Origin: Aphelocoma coerulescens
Taxonomy: Eukaryota > Chordata > Aves > Passeriformes > Corvidae
Assembly (NCBI RefSeq): GCF_041296385.1
Contig: NC_091017.1
Coordinates: 15,370,001-15,434,000, forward strand
Length of the DNA: 64,000 bases
Direction of reading: 5' to 3'
Shown in pieces: positions 37,601-48,900 of the stretch. The stretch's first letter is position 1. The number at the start of each line of letters is the position of its first letter. The notes beneath the pieces are model-generated. The model saw only the letters and a list, made by a program, of their open reading frames with translations. It ran no database searches and was not told the origin of the DNA. The translations under genes were made by a program, and so were the position numbers.

Positions 37601-40600
37601 AGAATATTAAGTACTGACCTTTTCTATAACAAGAAAAGCAAATTCTTCTCAAAGTTGTTCGAAGCACTTGAAGAAAGACATGCACGAGATGGTATCATAT
37701 GCTGAACAGAAAGTAAAGATGAATGGCTTATGGTGCAGGCAGACTTTTTTAAGCACAGGATGGACAAGAATCATGTAAAAAGCAGTCAGCAAAATGGTGG
37801 GCTTAATGCTCAGGAAAGTGTCTTTCCATGGTCTGCTGTCTTCTTCCACTGTGTAAGAAGGAAGCATGGTGCAGACTGCTTGGTTATTTCCTTTCTTTTC
37901 CAGAAATCATGAACATTTACTGTCTCTCAGTCCAAAGCCAGACAGCACTTTGGTCATTTGAATTCTCTGTGTTTGGCCCAATGCTTTGCTAGAAAGCAGT
38001 CATTTACCAAGCTGAGTGTGGCTGATTTTTATTGGAAAGGAATTACCAGCCAAGGCTGATAGAGGATTTCTCCTTCCCATCCCAGTTCTTTTTGCCTTTT
38101 TCCCCTGTATTATATGTGTTTGAAGAAAAATATTGAGTAGCATACCATGAGCAGCATCTCTGGCAGATACTGCTACTTCCCGGCAGTCTGAAAGGCAGGA
38201 AGAGCTTTGGACTTTATAGATAGAAAGACAAAAATGAATTTATCTTATGCTTTGAACCATGTCAGTGGCTATTAATTCTTCCAGTATCAGGAGACCAACA
38301 AACACAGCCTGAAGTTATTTTTGGCCCTCATTTCTATCCATTGGTGAGCCAGTTCAGAGATGGCAGCTGCTTGGTTCTAACCTTATGAGATCCACCTTCC
38401 TTTGGTCCCCAACCAATCCATAGTGCCTATGTGAAAACAAAAACCCAGTGGTCTACAGAAGGTGTCATATACAAGACAGAGGGCTACTAGAGGGTTGCTT
38501 TTTTTTAAACCTCATTGTAAATTGCCTCAGATTTCCTGAGGGAAGAGAATCAGGAAGGGCAGTTCCACATCTGTCATCACTTTTATTCACAGATCCTCTG
38601 GCTTGACAGCATCTCAGAAGAAAATTGCCTGCACTTGCCATGCAAGTTGCAAAATGTACATAAAATCATCTTGGTAAATCTTTGTAACACAGCTGGAGGA
38701 AAATTTCCTGCCTCCAGTGAGTATTCGCCTTTGAAATGCTTTTGCTTTTTATGTTCTGTTCAGGGAAACTCATTAAGAAAGAATGTGTCTAATTGTCACT
38801 TAAAAACTCCTTTGGAGCTGTGACTGTACTGGAACTTCAATGCCATGATGAATTTGAGGATTCAGTTTTTCTGTCAACCCCATAAATGTTGTGACTCTAC
38901 TCCTTTATTTGTGCATTGTTGATACATAGTGCTGCACCTCCAAAAACACCTCAGCTGAAATTATGCCTTTCAGAGCCAGTAGTGTATTCCTACCCTGTTT
39001 AGCAATTTCTGCAGTACTTGAACCAAATTCTTTCAAATCAATAGTATAATGCTGTGGTGCAGAATTTCAGGCACTTTATTTAGCAGGCATGCAGAGTTAC
39101 TTGATCTCAGCTCTTTCACTGGCGACGCATCTCCCACTTTCTTCATAAATTGAATTAAATTATCACTTCTTTACCCTGTCTTCACAAGCAAATTTAGACA
39201 TCTCGCTTTTCTTCTTGCATTTTAAGTAGAAAAAACAATAGTAGCAATCACTTCAGCATTTTTACGGTGTAAGAGATGAATTAATAGAATTTGTAGCTGT
39301 AAAGGTCTCTTGGTTAAGTTTTTCTAGCATGTTTTTACAAACTACTCTTAAGCCCCATGAGATCTTCTGAATTCAGCCTGGTATTATTTGTCTTAGACTG
39401 ACGAATGAGGCACATAAAGGCTGTGAGACCTGTTGAAAGTTGGATAAGGCAGTGTTAGTGTAAGGAAGAGGGCATCAATGTACTTGGCTAAGCATTCCTC
39501 ACACTGCTACCAAGGCACATATCCTGTGCACTGGGTGTTTCTGCTGACAGGGAGTGGTTAAACAAAGTACTGGGGTCAATCAAGAAGATTAAACTGGTTA
39601 TACTTTTGCTGTTGTTCCTGGAAATATAACATAGATTTCTTTCTTTCTATGGAGAAAATCTGAGCAGTCTGAGCCCATACATTATTCCACCTTGATAGTG
39701 GAGTAACTGTCCCGGAGATTGCTCGAGCTTCCTCTTCACCAGCAGCATAAACTGCTGCGTTCACTTCATCAAGCCTAAGTGTTAACTACTTCCCATTAAC
39801 TCAAATGTTCCCAGGTTCAGGATCAAGAGAACCTGCTTAAGCAAAGCATCTGTCTGAGTTCCTCTCAAGTTAATGTTCCATGTAGTGTGCTTCTGAAAGG
39901 CTGACAAGGGAAGAAGGGAAAACCTTGGCACTTCTGTCTCTTCCACTGCTTAGGGGGAGGAGGAAAGAAAAAAAAAGAAGAAAAAGAGAAAGCTTTTTTT
40001 GAGCCATCTTCTTACACTTCTGTAAGTTTTTGTCTTTGTTGTGATCTCTGATACTCAGAAGGGTGGGAGAAGAGATCTATAGTTACATCATGGAGTTAAC
40101 AGTCAGGAATTTGCAAGCCTGAGGCTGCTGACCCCAGCATAAGAATCTACCAAATGCCAGGCAGAACTGGAAAGTGTGTGGTGGCTCTTGTCCAAAAAGA
40201 ACAATGATAATGCCATATAGGTGATGCAATATTTTGAGTGTCCATTTCACAATATATACAAGAGGGGGGAAAAATCATCCAGATGACCTCTCTGTCTGGG
40301 AAGAGGGATAAGTGGAGCTAAATGCAGAGACATTTCAGTCACAAATGAATATTACATCTTCTCAAAGATCTCACATTTTACTGACCACAGGACATTTGAA
40401 CCAGAGGGACACATCAGTTCATGCAAACTTAATGCCTTCGTCCCATTAGAGCTGGCTTCTTCTCTAGAAATATGAATGGTCTGTAGTTTTCCTTATGCAA
40501 CTCTGCTATGGAGGGCAGCCTTGTCCCACTCTTGGTTTTGGGTGTACTTAAAGATATGTCATGTGCCAGGGAGGAATTTGAGCTTGACAGTCATAACAAT

Positions 40601-40774
40601 GCACCACAAACAGGCACTCCAGAAGAGTTAAAATAATTAAAAGAGGCAAGCACAGGTGTGAGAGCATCCCTTAAAAGTCTCCCACCCTTGCTCAGTAAAG
40701 AGATTTCATGATCCCCCTCTTGTTTTCTTGTTCACTAACTTCTAGTAAATATTTTTTAACTGCCTATCTGGCAT
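31606..40774. other. Unique non-coding sequence, no gene recognised
   Basis: Nine kilobases without a recognisable gene or transposon. Open frames reach 129 codons (34339-34728, minus) and 98 codons (33859-34155, minus). The latter looks fairly protein-like in composition but has no motif I know and no clear splice edges. A 41-base purine run near 39.95 kb is listed separately. Confidence 0.6.
39952..39992 (+). repeat. 41-base polypurine tract
   Basis: An uninterrupted run of A and G (G-rich at the left, A-rich at the right), followed directly by CTTTTTTT. Such runs can adopt triplex or H-DNA forms in principle. Nothing else marks it as functional. Confidence 0.85.
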
Positions 40775-41070
40775 ATTTTCAGAATTTCTGCATCCATGTT
40801 GTTCTTTGCCCAGGAGTTCCTAATGTTTCTAACATATTTCTCCTGCGTGGAGAGCCATTTCTTTCTGTCTGGTTTGAGCTTGACTCATACCTTCACTTTT
40901 TGTACCTTTTAAGTATAAGAAGAAACTGTTGATTCCTGTATGCCTGCTCCAAACTACTTCCTCATGTTTGTCAGCCTTGTCATGTGCCTCAGTCATCTCT
41001 TTTCCAGGCTAAAGAGTTCCAGACTGTTCAATCCTTCATTGTGTGTTTGCTTTCCAGGCTCCCTAGATGT
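40775..41070 (-). mobile_element. Ancient CR1 LINE 3' part, antisense
   Basis: Read on the minus strand, the piece starts near 41070. It gives CTCTTTAGCCTGGAAAAGAG (about 40997-41016), then a GACTGAGG..ACATGACA..AAACATGAGG series, and lower down AACTCCTGGGCAAAGAAC and TGGATGCAGAAA. These are, in order, the landmarks of the C-terminal RT region and proximal 3' UTR of old CR1 families of reptiles and birds. The frame is broken throughout. Divergence is high, so this is an old insertion. The edges are approximate. The call rests on remembered family landmarks, not on an alignment. Confidence 0.65.
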
Positions 41071-41329
41071 AATTCCTTCAGTCAAAATCTTAGCCTTGCA
41101 CATTGGCATGAAAACCATGACAGAAAGTAAAAAGAAAAAACATCTCAATTGGAAGAATCTCTGCTTTGGAGTCATGATATAGGGAGAACATGCAAGTGCA
41201 GAAGATTGTGGAAGAGTTTCCAAAGAGACCATCAGTGGCATTATCTAAAATGAAAGGACCGCACACATAAAAACGACTTTTTTTTTCTCCAGGGATTTCT
41301 AGGACCCTCAATAATTTTAAGGGATTTGT

Positions 41330-41535
41330 TCCTAAAAGAAGAAGATTTTTTTCTAGAATGAGGATGGTGAAACACTGGAACAGGCAGTCCACAGATGGGG
41401 GTGCCCCATCCCTGGAAACATTCTTGGTCAGGTTGAACAGGGCTCTGAACAATCTGATCTAGTTGAAGCTCCTTTCAGGGGCGTTCAACTTAGATGACCT
41501 TTGAAGGTCCCTTCCAACCCAAATTGTTCTATGAA
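41330..41535 (+). mobile_element. CR1 LINE 3' end
   Basis: The end of the CR1 ORF2 and its 3' UTR are plain: AGAATGAGGATGGTGAAACACTGGAACAGG near 41356 (written in two parts by the family as 'MRxV' and 'HWN'), CCCCATCCCTGGAAACATTC near 41403, GATCTAGTTGAAG near 41457, and GGTCCCTTCCAACCC near 41506. It ends in a single TTCTATGA unit of the family's terminal repeat. The copy is heavily 5'-truncated (about 200 bases kept), which is the usual fate of CR1 insertions. It points away from the antisense CR1 piece 260 bases to its left. Confidence 0.9.
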
Positions 41536-44480
41536 AAAGCAGGACTAGAATAGAATAGGTTGTCATTAAACCTAGTCTCATTACACAATCATTAAACATA
41601 CTTTTCAGCACAATTGTATTTTTCACTTTTCACCAATTTCTCTAGCATGTACACTGTCTCTGATAAGGGCACTGTACTTCAGTGTTTTTCACAAATACAC
41701 TCCCTCTTATGTAGCCATAGGGCATCTTCATAATAAAAACCCCAGGCCTCCGGTGTGATGGAGTTATTTCCTTGTTTCTCTGAGCTTTCCGATTGCTGCA
41801 ATTCCCTTCTCATGTCACCTGGTGGCTGCTGAGCCCTTCTGCAGCTCAGAAGGTGCCACTCGCTCCTGGGAGCAGCAGAGACCTCCGTTTCAGTCCCAGG
41901 AGATTGAAGATATGGATTTATGGTCGTATTTTTTTTCTTAATTCCTAGTGATGGAGTCTGATGCCATAATATTTCTGTGAGCAAAACAGTCATTACTTTT
42001 CCATGGAAAAGGAGAAAGAACTGGGATAAATACTCTCATTTTGAGTTAACTCCTGCTATTTACACATAATTCCTCTTGATAGTTTGAAGTGAGAATCAGG
42101 CCTTTAGTGTGGGAAAATACTTGATTCTTCATTAACAACCTCCTCTGCACAGCTGCATCAATAAGTAAATTGACTGAGTCCAGAAAGAGCAAGGTAATTA
42201 TTTTCAACAGTGTTCATCCTGCTCTTCACCCAAACTGGGGACAGTTCAAAGCAGAATACTGAGTAAAAATTACTCTGCAGCAGGCCTAGTGTCAGTAATT
42301 TCTTATTTTCTTTGAAAAGGATCAAGAGGGAACGCTATCCCATATGCATAAAGGAGGGAACCATTTTCATCCTGTGACAAAGAGGGATTTTATTTGCCAA
42401 TGTGGGTTGAATTGGCTGGAAAAGTGTGAGTAAGCATTTTTATTAATCCTGAAGCTCGTAGAGTGATGGTTTTGCTTTGTGTTTAGTTTTTGGTGTGTTG
42501 TTTCATGGTTTAGGTTTTTTATAATTCCAGTAAATTCATCCATAGGATCCTGATTCCTTTTTGGCCCAGCATGGTTGTTAGAGGCGGGTGCTGTGGTGAT
42601 ATATCTTGTTGAATAAGGACAGGTGGTTTTCACCCTTGTCTGTCGTCAGCCTGGTTTACAGTAAGAGGTGTGAAAAAGGCACACTTTTCCCACAGGGCAA
42701 ACACACGTTTGGGTGAGGGTTTGTGTTTAAAGGGCACATAATTAATAGCTGTAAAGAGCCTGCTCCTCTAAACATAGCAAGGTGGTCAATTTCACTTGAA
42801 CAAGTACTGCCGGGGGGAACATTTTACAAAAGAGAAAAAAAGAAAATATTTGCTCAGGAATTTGAGGTCAGGAGTCCTGTTCAGAGCCAATAAGGTATGT
42901 CCTCTTACCTCTTTCAGGTATTTCTATCAATCTGTTTGAGAGGATCTCTGGAGGGATGACTGAAATGTCTTATCTGGGGGGTGGAGGATGGGAGTGGGGC
43001 GTGCAAGCACACAGCCACTCTTGATAAAAGTCCATCAAAGTTGCAGCTGGCACAAGAAGGGCACTTGTTCTCTTTTCATGAGACAAAAGACAGAAGTAGT
43101 AGCCAGGACATGACCTTGTAGGCCTGGGGACAGGGAAGGCCAGCTGGCCACTAGATCCTATGGAGGACATGTAGCCTCTTCTCCATGGACAGAGTGCTTC
43201 AGAGGGGCCCTTGAGACCCCCAGAAACAGAGCCCCCAACACTGAGCAGATAGAACTTTAATGGCTCTTTCTGCAGGCCGTCTCTGACAAGCGAAGAGCAC
43301 AGAGGTCTGTGAGGGAAGAAGGACTGCTTCTTTTGAAGCATGATTCATTGACAAAAAGGTGCAAGGGAGTAGAAATAAAAGCTCAACCACTTTTTAATGA
43401 CCCCCTTGAATCTTTGTGGGAGGGTCATACTCTCCCAGTACAGGGTTTTCCTCCTGACAGCATTATTTCAGTGTTGCATTTTCATTGCTCATGTGACAGT
43501 GTCACCTTCCTAGTTGTCTTTCAAGACCCTGTCAGATTTGAGGACTTGCTGTCAGTCCAGTACTCTCCAGTACTGCAAACTGGGAGCAGCTCTCCTTTGT
43601 TTACAGGTACTTGTGCACTGAGCTGTGGTATCAGAGAGCAGTTCTCTTTCTGCTCCACTACAACAGAGCAGTGCTCCCCAAAAGTCTGCCAGGGATGAGA
43701 GATGCCCCTGACAGTGCTTCTCCTTGGTCCTGACTCCTCCACAGCAGTGAGCCCAGTAAGGGCTTGGGTTTCTCTTTAGCCGGCTTTGTGCAGCGCTGGG
43801 GAGTGAATGGGAAGAGCTGCAGCAGGATGAGGAGAAGGCTGGCAGGACCAGGGCTTTGCGGGCCGGCTCAGCTGGGACAGGTCTGCAGGACAGGCTTGTG
43901 ATTCCTCTGGGAGACCCCCAGAGCACCTCTGGGTTTGGGTGCTCTGTCCACTTCTGCCCAGACCTCTAGTGACCTGCCTTTTAAATCTTCCTTTTTCACT
44001 GCTCATTTCACTTATGACACTTGGCTTTCACCTAGCTCTCAGAGCAGCTAAGGCTTGTTCTGTGAGGATGAGGAAGGTGTTCCTCTTTCTTCAACCTTTA
44101 TTTCATATCAGTGTAGTTTTCTAAGGAGCGTATATACTACCTTCCACCTGAACCTCTTTGTTCCTTCCCAAAATTACACTTCATTGTCTGCACTGCAGAC
44201 ATAGAGACAGCTGGCTTCTCTGCCTGAGGTTGTGAAATGGTTGGAATGGAGAAAAGGAGAGGCAAGACCTTAGCTGAGATGTGCATGTGGGAGGGAAGAG
44301 ATGTAGGGGGACAGGGAGTATTCATGGTGTGGAGGGACCAGCAGCCTGTGTGGCACAAAAAGATTTTAAACTCACAACAGGGGAACTCTCTGTGGATTGA
44401 AGGCTTCAAAGAGAGAGCCTGCCAGCTACGAGAAACAAATCTTTAAATAACAGGGAGAGCGATGAGAAAAAGTCAGAGCC

Positions 44481-44501
44481 GCTCGCTCTCAGGAAGCGAG
44501 C
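44481..44501. repeat. CpG-containing hairpin, 7-bp stem
   Basis: GCTCGCT and AGCGAGC pair perfectly around a 7-base loop (CTCAGGA). With a one-base bulge the stem can extend by two C-G pairs into the flanking CC and GG. The short stretch is richer in CpG than most of the window. Confidence 0.6.
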
Positions 44502-44747
44502 CGGCCTCACTCAGCCTGGGTGGAAAACTGTGTAATCCCATTGGCTTCGGGGATGTTGCAAGGGCTTACACCATGGAAGAATTTAGTCTGCTGGGTCCAA
44601 CGGCCTTACTCAGGCTGAATAATTCTTTTGTCCCTTCTCTGCATCCCGATTGCAGCAATAGGCACCAAAATGTGTGTTGGTTTTGGTTCCAGTGAGGCAG
44701 GTTTTACCAGGCTTGTGTGAGAGACCCTTGTTAAAACTGCACTGCTG

Positions 44748-44772
44748 AGCCGAAGGGAAAGTTTCTTCGGCT
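44748..44772. repeat. CpG-containing hairpin, 8-bp stem
   Basis: AGCCGAAG and CTTCGGCT pair perfectly around a 9-base loop (GGAAAGTTT). It lies 246 bases to the right of the similar-sized hairpin at 44481 but has an unrelated sequence. Confidence 0.65.
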
Positions 44773-45403
44773 TTCCAAAAAATTTTCTTTTTGGGCAGAC
44801 TTCAAGCTTGGAAAATGTCAGCCTGAGAGGTGAAACTTAAGGAAAATTACAAGCAATGAAGTACAAAGAGATATAATGGAAATACTTTGCCACTGATAGT
44901 AGCCAGCTATTTTACACAGTTTAAAGGAAGTTCTCTTTAACAAAAAAAAAGTTATTTAATATACTTTGCAACTAATTGAAGGAGCTTATTCCTCCAAAGT
45001 ATCAGGGAAAACCCTGTCTTGAGAAATGTCCTTCACTTAAATACATTAGCCCTAGTCCCTGTGTCTTTATAACCGTGAGCATTTTTTTTTGTTTGTTTTA
45101 GAAGAAATTTTTAACATTCATATTTGCACCACTGCTTACCTAGTACATTCTTGACTGAGAGGGAGCTTGAAATTATTCTGGCCCCATCTTGCACCCTGTG
45201 CCATCATGACACAGAAGCTTGATGGCACCTGGGCCATCCTTGCAACATTTACGGTGGGTTCCACGTGCTTCTGTTTCTCCAGCTGACCCTTAAATAGTGT
45301 CCCCTGAGCCTCTGATATGAAACAGAGAGTGAGAAAAATACACAAGTGTTAGAAAACCCAGTGTCTCTCAAGGGGCCAAGATTTTCCTGTTCTCTGGGGT
45401 TTT

Positions 45404-45500
45404 GTTCCAGTACGATTTCTTATCTTTATGTTCCAGTATATCTTTATGTTCCAGTATGATTTCTTATCTTTCTTTACGTTCCATTATGATTTTCTTCTTC
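45404..45500 (+). repeat. Imperfect tandem repeat, four GTTCCA-led units
   Basis: Four units begin with GTTCCAGTA or GTTCCATTA (45404, 45430, 45448 and 45478). They have unequal lengths of about 26, 18 and 30 bases, and differ by gain or loss of the internal block TGATTTCT. Each of the first three units ends with ATCTTTAT- or TCTTTAC-type sequence. This is a small decayed minisatellite. The right edge is approximate. Confidence 0.75.
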
Positions 45501-45903
45501 CAGGAAGGCATTACTTGATTTGGGGTTTTTTACCTTCAGTGCAGGCACATGATTTCCAATACCTTCCTCAGACTCCAACACATAGTTCTTCAGAAGGGTA
45601 AGGGGCAGGTAGGCATGGGAAAGAACTTGATTATACTTGAAAAGAAAGACAAAATAGATCTGATGGTAAAGCTATCCAGCATGTTTTAGGTTTCTCTCTG
45701 TAGTTTAGGTAGAAAGGATTGTTCTTCTGCCAGTGTAAATATATACATTTTAAAAGAGATGTCAAGGACTGCTTAACATACAGACAAAAAAAAGTTTCAC
45801 ACATCTGCCCTTATAATAGCCCTATGTGTTTGTATTCTACTTATTTATGCATTCGCATTTGGTTTATTTATGAGATCTTTGCCCAGAAATGTTCCCCTAT
45901 TAA

Positions 45904-45923
45904 CTCTATATGGCTCTATATGG
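45904..45923 (+). repeat. 10-bp tandem duplication
   Basis: CTCTATATGG occurs twice in direct succession. Confidence 0.85.
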
Positions 45924-48900
45924 TAATTAATATATCACTGTGATATTCCATCTGTTATTATTTCTCCAGCATTTGCACCTATGAGCCCCAACCAAGATCA
46001 GAGTCTCATTTGGATCACAGGATCAAAGCCTCTTTTGTACTAGGGACTTCACTTATGCACAGAGGGTAGCTGAGGCTTTTAGTCTAAACACAGAAACTTT
46101 GCAAGTGTCAGTGAATGGGTGGATGCTGGCCCTCAGCACTGACCAGCCCATCGAGCAGTGCTGAGGAAAATGAAGTAGCTGTGGCAGCCAGGCTCAGATC
46201 CCCTGCAGTCCCTTCCCCATTCTGCCTTTCCTCAGTGCTGTGGCACCTCCAAAATGAAAGGCAGGACTGTGATTTCCTTGATGTATTTGGGCTGTAATAA
46301 ATCACCCACCCAAGGCCACAGAATGGGATGAAACAATTGCACCCAGGGCTGTCATCTTTTTGCTCATAAAAATGGAATGACAAAGCAACTTGTTAAGCAG
46401 GCTTAACAGCAAGGTTATCCTCACATGATCCATGTTCCTGTGAGATTTCATGCACCAGCAAGTGCCTGCTGGGAGCAGTGGAAGCTGAAGTCCATAGTCT
46501 CCTGTCTAGCAAACATGAGAGATGGCTACAGCAGTGATGGCACAAAAGATGCTTTAAAGCCCAGCTGTGGTTAGGGTAGGAGGCTGGCAATCAAGGCTCA
46601 TGCCCACAGAGGTGCAAGGAGGAGGTGAGGAAGGAAGGGGTAGTGTCAGTGTGGTTGAGGTTTATGAATCTAAAGCTAAATGAAACATAAATAACCTGTA
46701 AAGTATGTGGAAGCTGAAGGAACATTTTAATTCAGGCTTGCAGATTGTGAGCAAGTGATTCTGGCAGGGCAGGGTAATGTTTTAACTATTATGGTGATGG
46801 TGTTATTGCTGTGTACTCTGAAAGCACAATGACTATCTTTTGTTGGAATACTAATGCATTAAAAATTATAAAATACACTTCTCCAAACTGCTGTCCAGTG
46901 GAAGCAGCCTCAATAAGCAGTGTGGTGTCCATGCTGTCAGGCACTCATTATTTCTATTCAGTGGTGGCAGGAAGACACCAGCTTAATCGTAAATATTGAC
47001 AGCAAGCTGAAAAATCTTCTGTTGGAGGGGAAAAAAAGTAAGCACAAATGGTTGAGAACCCAGCTTTACAGTTTCCTCATGGTAAAAACAGAGATGAAGA
47101 CATTTATGATGTCCAGAAAATGCTAAAGGAAACATGAAATGGAACATCCAGTTTCAATAGTTGTGCTGGGAATGAGGTCCTTCCACCTGAAGTTATATCA
47201 AAATATTTCCTTCCTGATCTTCTTCCTTAGAGAAGGAGACTTTGTGTATGCGTGGTTGGGGATGGTAGGAAATAATAATTTTCAGTATTTCAAGTATGAA
47301 AATTAAAATATGTTTACTACTCTGAAATCTCACAGTAGTGTCCTACAGCAATGATGTTTTAAGGAGTTCCTGATGTTTCCACTCTGCTGCTTGTCTGCAT
47401 CTTTCCATCTAAACCTCAGGGCTATCTTTCTGCAGAAGAGGGATGATGAAAGGTGCCATTCTGTGCTCTGCAACAACGTTTGTTTGGATGATCTGTTAAT
47501 TGCAAAGAACCCTGTGAACCCAAGTGTGTTGATATTTGGGGAATGCTTTCAGGGGAACACTTTCCCAAAGCCAGGGTAAAGGACATCTTTCAAAAACAGA
47601 GCAGGAACAACAATTTCATAAAGTTTTCCTGTGAAGCACATGAGTAATCTAAAACAAAAAAATCCCCAGAATTGGTTTTAAGCAGTTACCTCAGAGGCCA
47701 TTCATCTGCCTTGTTTAGTCTCAAAGAACACCAAATACATCTTATTTCCAAAAGAAACATCCAAAGGAATAATCTTCCAACATGTCTCCATGTATTTGTG
47801 CTGTTGGTACTGTGGGTACAGAGGCAAATTTGCTTCTCTTGCATCGTGGCCTGGCTTTTGGTAAGTCAACACCAGCAGCTTTCCGAGGTTGTCTTTAATT
47901 CTTACTTTCCTTCTTTTTCTTTTGGTGAATTTACATGTGGCTGTAATCTGGTGCCCAGGCATCCTACTTGTGGGGCAATTTAAAGGTCTAATATAAGTGC
48001 AGTGTGCCAGGTCTGGGAATGGAATTTTTGTTTCAAGTTACCTCAAAAGACATATTTTGTTGGGCTCTTCTTTTTTAGTGGGTTTTCACATAAACTCCAA
48101 GTGTGTTCAGAGAAAATTTTCTAATTTAATAAGGTTTTTAGAATTCTCATTATGAAAACAGGAAAAAAGGCATTTTTGTTGATAGATGTATCTTTGTTTT
48201 TCCATTTACTAGTATCTATAAACATTTAGAGTAATTCTTCAGATTTCTAGCTGGGGATTTCTTATGCTCATGTGTAAATAAACCACAAAGCCACAAATAA
48301 GCACTTGCCACTTTGAATAGGTTTTTGAAAGCTAAATGCAGGGGCACAGTCGAACTTCAGAAAGAGTACTTACAAGCAAGGATTTGCAAGGATGTACTAA
48401 CATTAAGGCTTGCTAAAGCATGGCTGTAACTTTAGCCAAAATATTTATAAAGGACTCTTGTGCTGATGCCTCAAACGTATCACCTTATTACTGCCTATAT
48501 CCTGCAGTTTGAGGACTGCCATTCAAGGAAAATTGCAGGACTTAGAGCACATGACTGGTAATGGGAAACATTCCACTTGAATATTCAATCAGTTTTGCCT
48601 TAACTTGTGGTGGCTCAGTCAAGGGCTGGATTGAAGAGCTCGTTTTAGAAAGTGGTTTCTTCCTCAACATCTCCAGCTTTGCCAGGGCAAAGGACAGATG
48701 CTACCTCAGAGCAGCGTTGTGGCAAGGTTAGGAGGAGTGCTGCAGCTTTGTCACTTCTACACTGGTGGGGACAGGGAAAAGGCAGGGGTTTAGGAAATAC
48801 AGTGGTTTTACATATAGGATGGTATGATATGTTAGTAAAGGGCCAGGATTTACATTTTGATTGGCCAAGACCTTATGGGCATCCCTCCAAAAAGGCCATA

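Larger units (their letters stand above)
41536..45403. other. Unique non-coding sequence with two CpG hairpins
   Basis: No gene recognised. A GC-richer patch at about 43.7-44.0 kb gives overlapping open frames on both strands (up to 129 codons) that have no family motif. Two CpG-containing hairpins at 44.5 and 44.75 kb are listed separately. Confidence 0.55.

Noticed and set aside
43740..44010. GC-richer patch with overlapping frames on both strands, considered as a coding exon
   Set aside because: Frames on both strands are open because of composition. No splice sites or conserved motif could be identified.
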